From Stratiolaelaps scimitus (taxonomy: Eukaryota; Arthropoda; Arachnida; Mesostigmata; Laelapidae), in NCBI GenBank assembly GCA_019614645.1, contig JABWDB010000019.1:1100501-1164500 (forward strand): a stretch of 64,000 nt of DNA. Reading direction: 5' to 3'. Below are positions 37,701 through 48,123 of this stretch, piece by piece. The notes under the pieces are model-generated. The model did no database searches. It worked only from the letters and a program-made list of their open reading frames with translations, and was not told the origin of the DNA. Within the stretch, counting starts at the first letter, position 1, and every line of letters begins with the position of its first letter. The position numbers were made by a program, and so were the translations under genes.

Positions 37701-38739
37701 AAGCCACACAGACAGCGGCCAACCTCCGCCACCGGAGGTCACCTGGACATAGGTCATGTAGATTTTGTCGATATCCGGACGCTCCTCTCGATCGACTTTG
37801 ATCGATACGAAGTGATCATTCAAATATCGGGCGACTGCAGTCCGCCGTTGCCAAAATTGGTTGTTTCGAAATTGCGTACGTCAAAACAAATATTAAAGTC
37901 GTCAAAATTAGAACGTAGTTTGAGAAGGAAGTTGCCCTTCCTCCAAACGAATATTCACTGTTCTTGTATCGGAATCGAACCCAGGCCCCGCTGTCAACAT
38001 CTCATTCCCTCAGTTAACCTCCATTATGATTATATCCACTAACACGTCGAAAAGTTTAAAGCTGGTAAAAAGAGAGGTTTAAGCGTGTTTACGTTCGAAT
38101 GCACGTACATCCAAGTACATGGTAAAGCAAGCTCTCATTATAGTGAGAAGTATATATATATATATATATATATATCACGCTAGAGTATCAACTCGTCGCA
38201 ATTGAGTCAATTTCATAAGAAATTTCATTCGTATATCTATCGCGCTGACTAGATTCGTAAGGCCCGTTATCAGAATTAATCTTCGTCGAAATACACACAC
38301 AAAATCTATTCATCAAGCAATGCTTGGAGGGGTGACCCTGCAACTATTGGAAAACTAATAATTAGTATAGTGATTAAAGAATATCTTTGTACAAGGTTAG
38401 CAGCAGCAGCCATCTGTGCCACTATGTGGATCATGTACCTTCTTCATTTTCGAAGCTTTCTCGTTCCATGACGTGACACCAGTGGCATGTCGAATATCCG
38501 ATAGAGAGAAATATTAATTTATTGTCTCGCCGCGCGGCCTCGAACGCCTCATCGCCCCATGGATACCATGCTACTGGGTTTGTAGCATGCTGCAGCAGGT
38601 ACGGACTGCGCTCATTGCCCAGCCGGTTAACGGATGAGCTAGCGCCACGGCTGGAGCTGCTCGCTCCGGAAGAACTTTGAGCCATCCGAAATAGGAACGC
38701 TGGAGAGGCTCGCCACTGCGCACCAAGCCGTGCGAACAT
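34747..38739 (-). CDS. SPATA20: SPATA20 / SSP411-type thioredoxin-domain protein, complete
   Basis: Four exons on the minus strand: 38739-38439, 37834-37597, 37197-36707, 36014-34747. All junctions are GT-AG and in phase; 2298 nt, 765 aa (human 786). The start is the first ATG; the frame continues upstream only through a TTG. Residues 1-25 are Arg-rich and hydrophobic ([20 protein letters not shown]), consistent with mitochondrial import. The DUF255 thioredoxin-like domain follows: [28 protein letters not shown] with CxxC-type cysteines at 85 and 88, [29 protein letters not shown] and GGTYFPP. The C-terminal half is the (alpha/alpha)6 barrel related to glycan epimerases: [52 protein letters not shown] and EPSANSVA. 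The molecular role of the family is unsettled. Intron 1 holds a (TA)n tract and a tRNA-like element; intron 3 holds a MITE. Confidence 0.97.
36221..36531. mobile_element. Palindromic Tc1-type MITE in SPATA20 intron 3
   Basis: The element (36223-36529, 307 bp) is almost entirely two 139-bp inverted arms (36223-36361 and 36391-36529) around a 29-nt loop, with only a few arm mismatches. The ends are CAGTGGTGTGAATAAACATA and its complement, and TA flanks both sides (36221-36222, 36530-36531), the TA target duplication of Tc1/mariner elements. CAGTGGTGTGAA resembles Tc1-family termini. It encodes no protein, so it would need a transposase in trans. The well-preserved arms suggest recent insertion. 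Confidence 0.9.
37968..38045 (-). repeat. tRNA-like element in SPATA20 intron 1
   Basis: On the minus strand GGTTCGATTCC (37981-37971) is a consensus B box after GCGGGGCCTG. The expected A box upstream is not clear. Probably a SINE head or tRNA pseudogene. Confidence 0.35.
38151..38175. repeat. (TA)n microsatellite in SPATA20 intron 1
   Basis: Uninterrupted TA run of about 12 units. Confidence 0.95.
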
Positions 38740-41074
38740 CAGCGTTCTCGCGGAACCCAGCCACAAGGTGATACGCGCCCCAATACCTGCTGAGCGGGCT
38801 CAGGAACGGTCTATACAAAAACAAGATATTCAATTCAATGCGCCTTCTCCAATTGCCACTTTGTTTATGCCTTCGCAAGCTGTTTTCTTATCCGTTCTAA
38901 ACAAAGTTCTAGCCTTCCTTTGGAACGTCGATCACTACACTGTCATGGAAGCTGCACGAGGCGCACCACCGCGTCAACCTAGCATAGCATTGGGCAACAC
39001 CTTCCGATCAGCTGATAGTCACATTGGGCCCTTCAAGACAGCTGTATGGGGAGAGCGACCGGAGGGGAGAAAGAGAGAGAAATCGAGAAATTGTTGTTCT
39101 AGAAACGTCTGCGTTGTTTTCCCGCGTTCTATACTGCTAGCTCGGATACTACGTATTTCCAAAGGCAGGAACGGTGGGCTATTCTCTTGTACAATCGTAA
39201 CGCCAGCAACAATAACTACTTATTATACTGTATAGCGGCACACCGAATCCTAGTGGTTTCTCTATGGAAATTCTACGCAGGATTCAAAACATGCCCTGCG
39301 CATAAGCAAGATTCAAGGATGTCCCGAGCGGGCACATTTGTCAGTCGGATCGGCTGCGGCACGATGAAGGCGATTTACAAAAGAGTCCTTTGTAGGAGCA
39401 GCTCGCAGCTAACTATTTATCTTCCTCCGGCGAACTCACTAAATGTGTTCTCGGTTTGCGGGCACTTTGCTGGGGCACTGTGTGGCCGTGATGTCCGCGC
39501 ACACCTTCTATACGCCGACTCGTGATTTGGCAGTGTCTGGTTTTATCAGCCATCTGATGACGGCCGTTCGCTTGACGGGGAAGGGAACGGTATGCAGGTT
39601 GGCGAACACCGCCGGTCCATTGACCGATACCGATTCCGCTGTAGAAAGGTTCTCGCGTAGAGAAATTTTCGCTCTGTGGAGGTGGGAGCCCCAACGTGCA
39701 TCGTACCCCCAGCGAAGGCGGGAAAAAGGACCGTGTTACCCCCGCGTGGAGTGCGTGGCCACCACGAAGACGGGTAGGGGAACGCACCCCGGCCCGTGCA
39801 AGTGTGGGTGTGTTCCACAAAAGTTCCTCTACTGAGGGACGACAATGAAAGACGACCAGCGGCCCTATCTCAGCGTGTGGGGTTATGTTAAATCTAGCGA
39901 TGACAACAACAGGTAACCGATGGTGTACGCTACACTTTGGTGCTGCTTAGATATTATGAGGATGTTATTCTATCTACGCCCGATGTACAGGACTTTTTTA
40001 AGAACTTTTTTCTATATGTTGCATAGTGCGACGATGCAGGAGGCCGCGTACAAGGTCCTCTTTATGGCAGAGAAGTTAAGCTCTACAAGCAGCTACGTGC
40101 TTAGACGAGATATGATAATGGCTGAAATTGTAACGAACATCGTGGGACTCCACACTTAAGGACGAGAGCTAAATTTGAGCTGATCGATTCCCATGTTAAC
40201 GACGATTCTTCTTTAAATCGTTAGACAAGCCAACCTCGGGTGATGTTTTTTTCCGCCCGAATAGTGTTTGGTCGAATCGAAAGTGTGCAAGTCCAAATCG
40301 TGGACTAATAAGCGAGGCTATGACCAATGTTTGTCTGTGCACGTAAAACACTTTAGGACAAGCAAGCGTGTGTAGCTAGCTGTTAAGTTCACCGATACGA
40401 ATGCCATAGGTCGTTATTCTACCACAAAATGCACCAAGGTGCACTTGGAGCACACCACGACGTGGAGATGTTGTATGTGGAGATGAACGGATCGAAATAA
40501 ATAGAAAGGCCATAACATAAGCTAGTAATGCTTCTCCTAATTGCTCATGGTCAACCCGGTGCAGTGATTAACTCTTCACTATAGGACAGGCACGCTGAGC
40601 GCGATCGAGTACAGTGGTTCACTCAAGGATAGCAAGTTATTTTTTGACGCTTTGATTTGTCCCCTTCCTGCCAGCCAATACACAGTCATCTACCATAATC
40701 TATAATATATAACGATTCGCGTCCTAGTATGAAACCTCCCAGCGCCAAAAGCTCCTGTCCTACGCACCATTTTCGTTTGGCAACGCTCTTCATTCAGCTT
40801 TCGACGACAACAGCAGTGACAACAATACAAGTTTGCCCATTGTTCGGGTAGTAATCAATGATAAGATCGCCACGGCATACGTCCATAGATACATCGTTCT
40901 TCATATTTTAATACCATAGTATACACCCTGCCGGCCTAGTCAAGCTCACCTGACGTACTGTGTATCCTTGGCACGTACATTATTTAATCTTAAACCAGGA
41001 GCGTTTCTCCTGTTAGCCTCTAGTCTCGCCGTTAGCTCAACATTGATAAAGCTTAGGCTGGCTGCCAGTTCGTA
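38740..41074. other. Spacer between SPATA20 and the transposase-derived gene
   Basis: Divergent intergenic region. A moderately GC-rich part at about 39440-39835 has open frames on both strands without domains. The frame at 39920-40159 is hydrophobic and Met-rich but unsupported. Promoters of both flanking genes should lie here. Confidence 0.4.
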
Positions 41075-44000
41075 ATGGTGTCATTCTGCCCTTCGATCAG
41101 AGGTACAATGGATTGCCAGCCCGGCCCGTCACGGGGCGGTTGCATCGTCACCATTACGCCGGAGAATCTTCATCCCCTGTACAGTCCTCCGATAGGAGTG
41201 CAGGGTATCCCGCCAATCCATCCGCCGGTGGCGTCGATTCATTCGACGATGTCGGCCTGCGGGATGAATCTCCCCGTCCATCCTGTTGGTGCCGTGAATA
41301 TCCCGGGACATCCTGGACATCCCGGCTTGGTTGGCCCTCCAGGCCTAACTGCCAGCGCAAATACGGGAGCGCTGAGTGGGCTGGGGCCCAATCCTCATGG
41401 CTATCACCGACCGCCTGTCGATCACCTTCCGTCTTTACATCATCCTGGCGCGCAACTGCAACAGCAGCAACAACAACAGTTAGCTGTGACAGGTCAGCTG
41501 CAATCCCAACAGCATATGCTCGGAGACCTGGGGGGTGTTGGCCAATCCGCTAGTCAACAAACTGCCGAACAGCCGGAAGAAGAGGAGGAGGATATACGAG
41601 AAGATGACATTATCGATGACGTTGACGGTGAGTACGAGGTTTATTTTCGGTATTCCAAGCTCTGTTGAAGCAGTGTGGTCAATTCAGCCGGTAGAAATTA
41701 TGAACGAACGACAGTTTCGCTCGCTGTAGGTGCAAGCAACCGTAAGAACACAATGATCTCTCTCTCTCAATATATATATATATATATGCTTACGCGTGGT
41801 GAGTAATTATATTACGAGTCGTACCTACCACATGTATTCCGCACCGGTGGGATAGATGGCACACGTCATTTATCAGCGCGGCGACTTGGACGGTGAAGTC
41901 GCTGGCTGTAGAACACATCATATGCGAGAGCTTAAGCGCTGTAAAAATTCCACTTCCATTAATAAACCAATGAACCTTCACCATTACAATTTCAGACGGC
42001 CCGGCGGATGATTCCTCACATTCGGACAGCATCTGTAAGGGGGGCCCCGCAGGCGGAGAGTCCAGCCGCAAAGAGCAACATCGCCTTCTGACGCTCGAGC
42101 AAAAGCGTGAGCTGATTCGAATGTCGGAAGAGGATCGGGTCAAGGCTCGTGACCTGATGGAGCTGTTCTCTATAGGCAAGACGCAGGTGTATGCCATTTT
42201 GAAGCAGCGGAACCATATCAAGGAGGAGTTCTCGCAGGCTAAGAACGACCACGAGAAGCAGGCGAAACGCAAAGTTCGTTTTACTGGCAACGAGGACATT
42301 GACGACATTGTGCACCGGTAGGTGATCGGCGTGATCAAGCGCGTGTTAAACAGTGTTACGTGTATGCGACAGCGGGAGCGCTGGGGGGGGGGAGTTATGG
42401 AAGGTGGAGGAATTTGTCGAAAAATATAAAAAAGTCCCACTTGAATTGTTCGCTTCTAAAAGAAGACAACGGCTGTCACTCGTTGTCGATCGATGATGCA
42501 AAGGAAGACAGTTTCCTCACAAGCCACTGGGGCTGACTGCGATGAAGTTAGCGCTAATCAGACCGTCATTAGTCATAGAATTGACTCAAGCAGCGCAATC
42601 AACTCGGGTGACTGCGTTGCTACAGCGGTTGTCCATTTTCCTCTTGCGACGAGTGGCATTTCTTACCCCGAGGGTCGCACTGCACATGGCCCCGCCGCTA
42701 AGGGTCCCAGTGCAATTGTAGCTGCTATGGATGTTCACAGGAAGGCTGGTGGGAAATATTATGCGGAACAGCCACTCCGGATGATCGCCCGTGGTTATAA
42801 CCTCTAACTCATTCGACGGCATTTAATCATCTTGGTGACGGACGAACTCTCGTCGTGTTATTGAATTCTTTCAGGTGGTACGTAGGCACGAAATCGAAAA
42901 ACATGTTTGTGACGGGCACCCAAGTAAAGGAACATGCAAAAGTTGTCGCCGACGCCCTTGGCAGGCGGAGCTTCAAGGCGTCCAACGGATGGCTAGAATG
43001 TTTTCGGAAGCGGCATAATATTGTCATTCCTCGAAGTAAGAACGCCAAAGACAACGCCCAGCTCACCACTCCCGAACACGGGGATTTTGGAACACTACAG
43101 TCGCTCTGGGCACAGCAGGTATGCTCTTTTTTTTTACCGAGAACTTAAGTATATGTATGTATATTGCAGTTCTGAGAATAAACATTTGATTATGATGATA
43201 CTGATACTGATGAAGGGGCTGTTGTTGCTTATATGATCCCAAATGTTTGTCATTTCCACCGCATGTGATTAACTCCCAAACGTGAGCTGAGGTGTGAATC
43301 TCACTTGATATGACTTGTAGGCTCATTGATCGTCTAATCAGAATTGACCTGCTTCTTTAAATCCTAGCAAGAAATTCTCGTCTTCTTGAAACTAAGGCGT
43401 CTTGACCATGTTTCTCTCTCCCTCTTTCCGTACAGTTACAAATGCACATCTGCGATTACTCGGAGGCAAACATCTACTGTTTGGACATGACAACACTTCA
43501 CTACCAGGCGACCCCTCGTTGCATTAATAGCTGCCTAGGCGACGCCCTTTACCCGCCCGGTCCGAAGCTGTCACTTTTACTGTGCGCCTCAGCAACGGGT
43601 GAAACCGAATTTCCCCTCGTCGTTGGCAATGCCCAACTGTTGCCGCAATTCGTCAATCGGATGAAAATCATATTTCGGTAGGTCATTCGTATCCTAACAG
43701 AATCGTTTTCGAACCAGCATTAAATATGCGTGCGAATATAGCGCCCATCGTGTTTCATTCATGATTATGCTTATTCCTCGATTGTGCTGTATAGATGCAT
43801 ACGTCTGGGTCCTCCTCCAGTGCCGCACGACTTTAGTTTACTCGTTACATAAAAAAATAGAGAGAAATATTAAAAGCATTGGACGCTTTTGATCGGATGC
43901 AGTCCAGTTCGCTGGACTCACCCTAACACTGTACTCGTGCACTATTTAACGTCAATTACGGGCAAACAGTCAGCGGCGTCGACTGATCGGCATTGTGAAA

Positions 44001-45592
44001 CATAACATGAAACGAGACCAGCGAGACGATGACCGAGTTCAGTGCTGATTCAGCGGCCCTTTGAACGTTTACTGCCCGTTGAACTTGGCTGATGTGGTTC
44101 TCTTAAATACTCGTTCGCAGGCGAAGTCAGACACCGGAGGGCGAAATCTCTGCTGAATGCATCGAAGAATACATTCGCGGACTTAGTGAACGAATGCGGA
44201 GGGAGAATCGCTCGATTGTGTTATTCTTGCTTCTTCCTCCTCGGGCCCACTTTGTGCTTGGGAAGCATTTTGCCAACGTCAAACTTGTGCACTGGCAACA
44301 GGCCACAGCTAGCATGCAGGTAAAATCATGTTATGTTTAATAACTCGATTGATTTCTGCTATCGTACGTGTACGGGCTGATCCGTGAACAGGACACTACT
44401 GAAGTACATTTAGCAAATGGCTACCAGTTTCGCTGGGGGAAGAGTAATGTAAAGTGCCTCCGCGCGGAACATCCCCGTGGGGAATAGCAGCAGATAAATA
44501 TTGTATATCTATGTGGAACAATTCTTCAATACCCTCTTCATTGTAGCGTAACAGTTGTGCAAAGCCCTGCTATCATATATATATATATATATGTTTTATG
44601 TAAGATCTGCTGACTCATGTTTGCTTGCTTGTCTTGTTAGCCGATGCAACAAGGTGTCTTTCACCGCTTCAAGCTGAGCTACCGCATTCTGGCTCTACGA
44701 AACATGATCGCCAATGGGGGGCCACAGGCAATCTCGCTGGTTGACGCTCTTCAGTACATCGCTCGGGTGTGGCACGTCAACATACTCGAAGTTAGCATAC
44801 GAAAGGCCTTCTACAAAGCGGGATTCCCCGTTTATCTGCAGGTATGATGGGGTGTATTGGATGCTGTTTACATTTAACGTTCGCCAGAAAAATTGGAGGG
44901 TGGGAGTACTTCAGTGTATATATATATATAGGTATCGACACCTTAAAAGAAGCAGGATTCGTAACGGAAAAAAATGTTATCCCATTCTGCCCCATGGACA
45001 GAACTCGTTTGATAACCTAACCCGAGAAACCGACATCGCCGAAGAGCTTCGCGAATTGCAGCGTCTCGTGGGCGTGTACTCGGGTGATTGTGGCTCGGAG
45101 CTAGCACGGGATTACGTCGAGCTGGAAAGGACAGTCGAGAACGGTGGATACGTTGAGCCAACGACAACTGCACACCATCTTGCCGGAGGCTATGGGACTT
45201 ACGCGGCCACAAGCGGTCTCACTGATGAATACGGTGAGCGTCGATAAAGCAGGGAAAGCCATCGAATGTTAGATAGGGTAGCTTCTGCATTAAAATCGAG
45301 CATACACCCTGCGTGTTGTACTATACAATCTACTATAATTTGAGAATTGTTCATCTGTCTTTGTGTCACAGGTAACCTGTTAGGCGTGGGCTACAATGAG
45401 GATCCGTTAGCATTGTCCCCAGCGATTTCCTCGTATCAAGGAGCTCTCATCGAGCTGCGGAGGCTACAGCAGTTCGCATTGAAGGTGAACGACTATGAGC
45501 TGCAAGAGATTCTCTTCAACGCCAGGTGTGCTGCCGAGGACCGAAGCGCCGCTCGGGTGATTGCCGAGAAATACCTTAACATCATGCAATAG
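41075..45592 (+). CDS. Domesticated pogo/Tigger-type transposase with CENP-B-like DNA-binding domains
   Basis: Eight exons: 41075-41627, 41996-42317, 42875-43118, 43436-43677, 44121-44319, 44641-44841, 45002-45233, 45372-45592. All are GT-AG and phase-consistent, 2214 nt, 737 aa; a start at 41108 (acaATGGAT) is equally possible. Residues 1-184 are a Pro/Gly/His-rich, Gln-run and acidic region. Residues about 217-265 (LTLEQKRELIRM...IGKTQVYAILKQRNHI) are a CENP-B N-terminal helix-turn-helix; 292-350 (LGRRSFKASNGWLECFRKRHNI) is the Tc5/CENP-B second helix-turn-helix. Residues 374-590 follow the DDE endonuclease pattern (IVLFLLLPPRAHF, NVKLVHWQ, MQPMQQGVFHRFKLSYR, FYKAGF). The three catalytic Asp positions read LDMTT, LFLLLPP and PMQQG, so all appear lost. 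The C-terminal 150 residues are unrecognised. Intact splicing with a dead active site indicates host use, probably as a DNA-binding or regulatory protein. Confidence 0.88.
41931..41982 (+). repeat. SINE-type tail adjacent to the exon-2 acceptor of the transposase-derived gene
   Basis: CTTAAGCGCTGTAAAAATTC with an AATAAACCAATGAACC block matches the tails at 11632 and 18519. It ends about 13 nt before the AG at 41994-41995, so the shared tail supplies the branch-point and pyrimidine region of this intron. The sequence upstream (about 41845-41930) may be the rest of the element, but no B box is evident. Confidence 0.6.
44575..44592. repeat. (TA)n microsatellite
   Basis: Short TA run in intron 5 of the transposase-derived gene, about 50 nt before the exon-6 acceptor. 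Confidence 0.9.
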
Positions 45593-46199
45593 AGGGCAGA
45601 CTGCCCCTCGAATCCACTGTTTGTGATATCGGCCGACTAGGAGGATAACTCGATTCTGGGGAACATTTCTGCGTCTCTCTCTCTCTGAATTATTCTCATT
45701 TGTTGAATTTGAGGGAAGGGATGAGTTGGGTACAGGAGCGATCTATTCAGGACATCTGACGTAGATCCGAACGTACAAAACAGTTGACCGGAATTCGAAG
45801 CTCAACGGAATCCGATTAGGGGTTGCTACTCAGGGTGTCTAAATGATATGTTAAACGGCTGGACTTCACTCCACTTCACTAGGTCCTCATCTGGCGCATT
45901 TCGCTATTTCTACTTCTGTGGAGTTTTTCTGAAGCCTATGTTCCAGCTTGGTCACGCCGATGTCGAAGTGTTGAGAGTCCCTTCATCTTAGTGTTTGTAG
46001 AACTTCGATTCTTTTCTACAATTATGTTTGTTAAATAAGTGAACACGAAATGCCGCAAAAATTCGAGGAACATAATGGTACGAGCAAACGGCATAGATGC
46101 TGCCGAGCAACTGGTGAATTTCGGTAGAGCACCTCAAACCTATACTGTTATTCGATGAGCTTAATCAATCCTCAAAGGCTCCTATTTTGGGAAGTGCTC

Positions 46200-46268
46200 A
46201 GGTGATGTCGAACCCGCCTTCCCCAGAGGGGTGAGCAGGCTCTTGACTGCTACGCCATCTCGGAGGGT
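46200..46268 (-). repeat. tRNA-like SINE head with A and B boxes
   Basis: Minus strand: TGGCGTAGCAGT (46257-46246) fits the polymerase III A box, and GGGTTCGACATC (46215-46204) fits the B box except for its last bases. The roughly 30-nt spacing is right for a tRNA-type promoter. Clover-leaf pairing is poor, so a tRNA-derived SINE is more likely than a tRNA gene. Confidence 0.55.
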
Positions 46269-46473
46269 CATTGTTAAATGCTACGCCTACGAGGATGTCG
46301 CTTGTTACTTCGGCTGCAAAGCACGAAACTCCCATGTCCAAGCCAGTAGTGTATTACCAGTCAGCTCAAACAGATACTGACGCTTAGACAAACGTACATA
46401 ATTATATTGCCCAGCTGCCAAACGACACCTTCCACGCAAGGTGGTCATACCTAGTTTAACCTACAATTAGAAA

Positions 46474-46516
46474 TAAATCAGTGAATTCTAGCCAATTCAT
46501 TGATTCACTGATTTAT
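46474..46516. repeat. Perfect 14-bp hairpin
   Basis: ATAAATCAGTGAAT at 46474-46487 pairs exactly with 46503-46516 around a 15-nt loop. It overlaps a possible AATAAA. Confidence 0.7.
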
Positions 46517-48123
46517 CTCAATTTTTCCATCGCAAGAGTTTGTGCATGCATCCTGAATGATATATACCTGTATATAATGACCTGATGACCATATGGTCTA
46601 ATGTAAAATATGTAAAATAAAATCGATTTGATATTATGCATTTAAATACTAACAAGACGGTGTCCTGCTTGTAACGCCCGAAAGGCCTCAAAAGCAACAA
46701 TATTACTTAAGAGCAATTGGCGAGTTCAATGTAAGATAGTCTAATTTACATAGTGACATTGGTATTGGTTAAAGGAGCTTCGATGTCGATCTCATTCTCA
46801 ATTTATCATCGTCTTCATATTCACCCGCATAAACATTGAGCAATACACAATAGTATACGCACGTTGATATTTACGCTGCTATTGAAAGAGCGTCGGCTCA
46901 ATTAATTGAACGGATCGGAAAAACAGCTCCCTCACGACAATTCCCATGAATCACGTCTAACCCGGGACACAGCATTGCTTCATGCGCTAATATATAATTC
47001 ATTCGTATATTGTTGTTGATTTTATTTTCGTCATCGCATCGATCCGTCTGACCACGACGAACTATGACAAACTTCCCGTAACAAAGTGTGTTGTGTACAA
47101 AATGTATATACATTATTTTTACATTAGTTTTGATCGACGCATTATCTCACGATCGTTATGCATATTTTCCACACCTTATTGTTTGCTGCGCGAATCTGTA
47201 TAAAAACGCCTCGCCGATTCAAGTTTGCCCTGATAACGAGTGGGTGTTCGCGATTGGTTTTCGCCGTCTCCTCTGCTACGCACTCACGCGTAGAGCGATT
47301 AGCATTACGCTAACGTAAACCCGACAGGATCGTACACAAATGTATTTTGCATGTGATTCATTCATTCGCAAGGGATATATGTCGCTTATATCAGCCGTGT
47401 GACGTATTTCTAGAATTCTGCCTAAGGCGTTCCACTTTTCTTATGCCTTATGTGTCTTGGTCTCTATGCATACGTAGGTGTTCGTCGACGAAAATAGATT
47501 CTTGCAGTAACTCCAAAGCGTGATTCGTTTATATACAGCTGTAGAAATATATTGCGTTCGTATTTCCAAGGGACAATTTGCAAATGAACGTGTTTGCATA
47601 TTAAAAAAATATGATATATGCTTGATTAGTATATTCGTCGCTTCACTTGGAATTCGTCAACGAACATTGGATAAGCAACCACTATATATATATATATATA
47701 TATCGATTTTCAAAATAACCCGCCGACCATTTATCGCTACGCTGTTGGTTATCCAATTCGAACTGCTAGGAAGGAATCGCTTTCACGAGAACCCTATCTA
47801 ACAATGTCATAGGAATTAAATTTGGCTGGCCAAGATAAACCAGCAGCCTTCGCATTTCGATCTCGGTTCTTGTTAGCTCTCCTTCTATTCCGAGTTCCTT
47901 GTCAATTTCAAATAGGGAGCCCAAATTCGTGATTGTCGATTCCGAGTCTCGACACAGGCGACGTGACCGAGGTCAAGGATCATTTGCCACGAGGAAGGGC
48001 GATATTCGACTAATCCGACATCTCACTAAAACGCGTTTAGTCTAACACATAGAGGAGGGGTAAAGTTCACCTCGATTCCAGGGCTATCCAGACATAACAG
48101 GCCACTCGTCCATATGAATCTCA

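Larger units (their letters stand above)
45593..48123. other. Convergent spacer between the transposase-derived and zinc-finger genes
   Basis: Contains the 3' ends of both genes, a tRNA-like element, a perfect hairpin and a (TA)n tract at 47683-47702. AATAAA occurs at 46473 but is about 0.9 kb past the stop. No gene recognised. Confidence 0.45.

Noticed and set aside
39413..39845. Overlapping frames of 99-135 codons on both strands
   Set aside because: No domain, no splice context, opposite-strand overlap; not called as genes.
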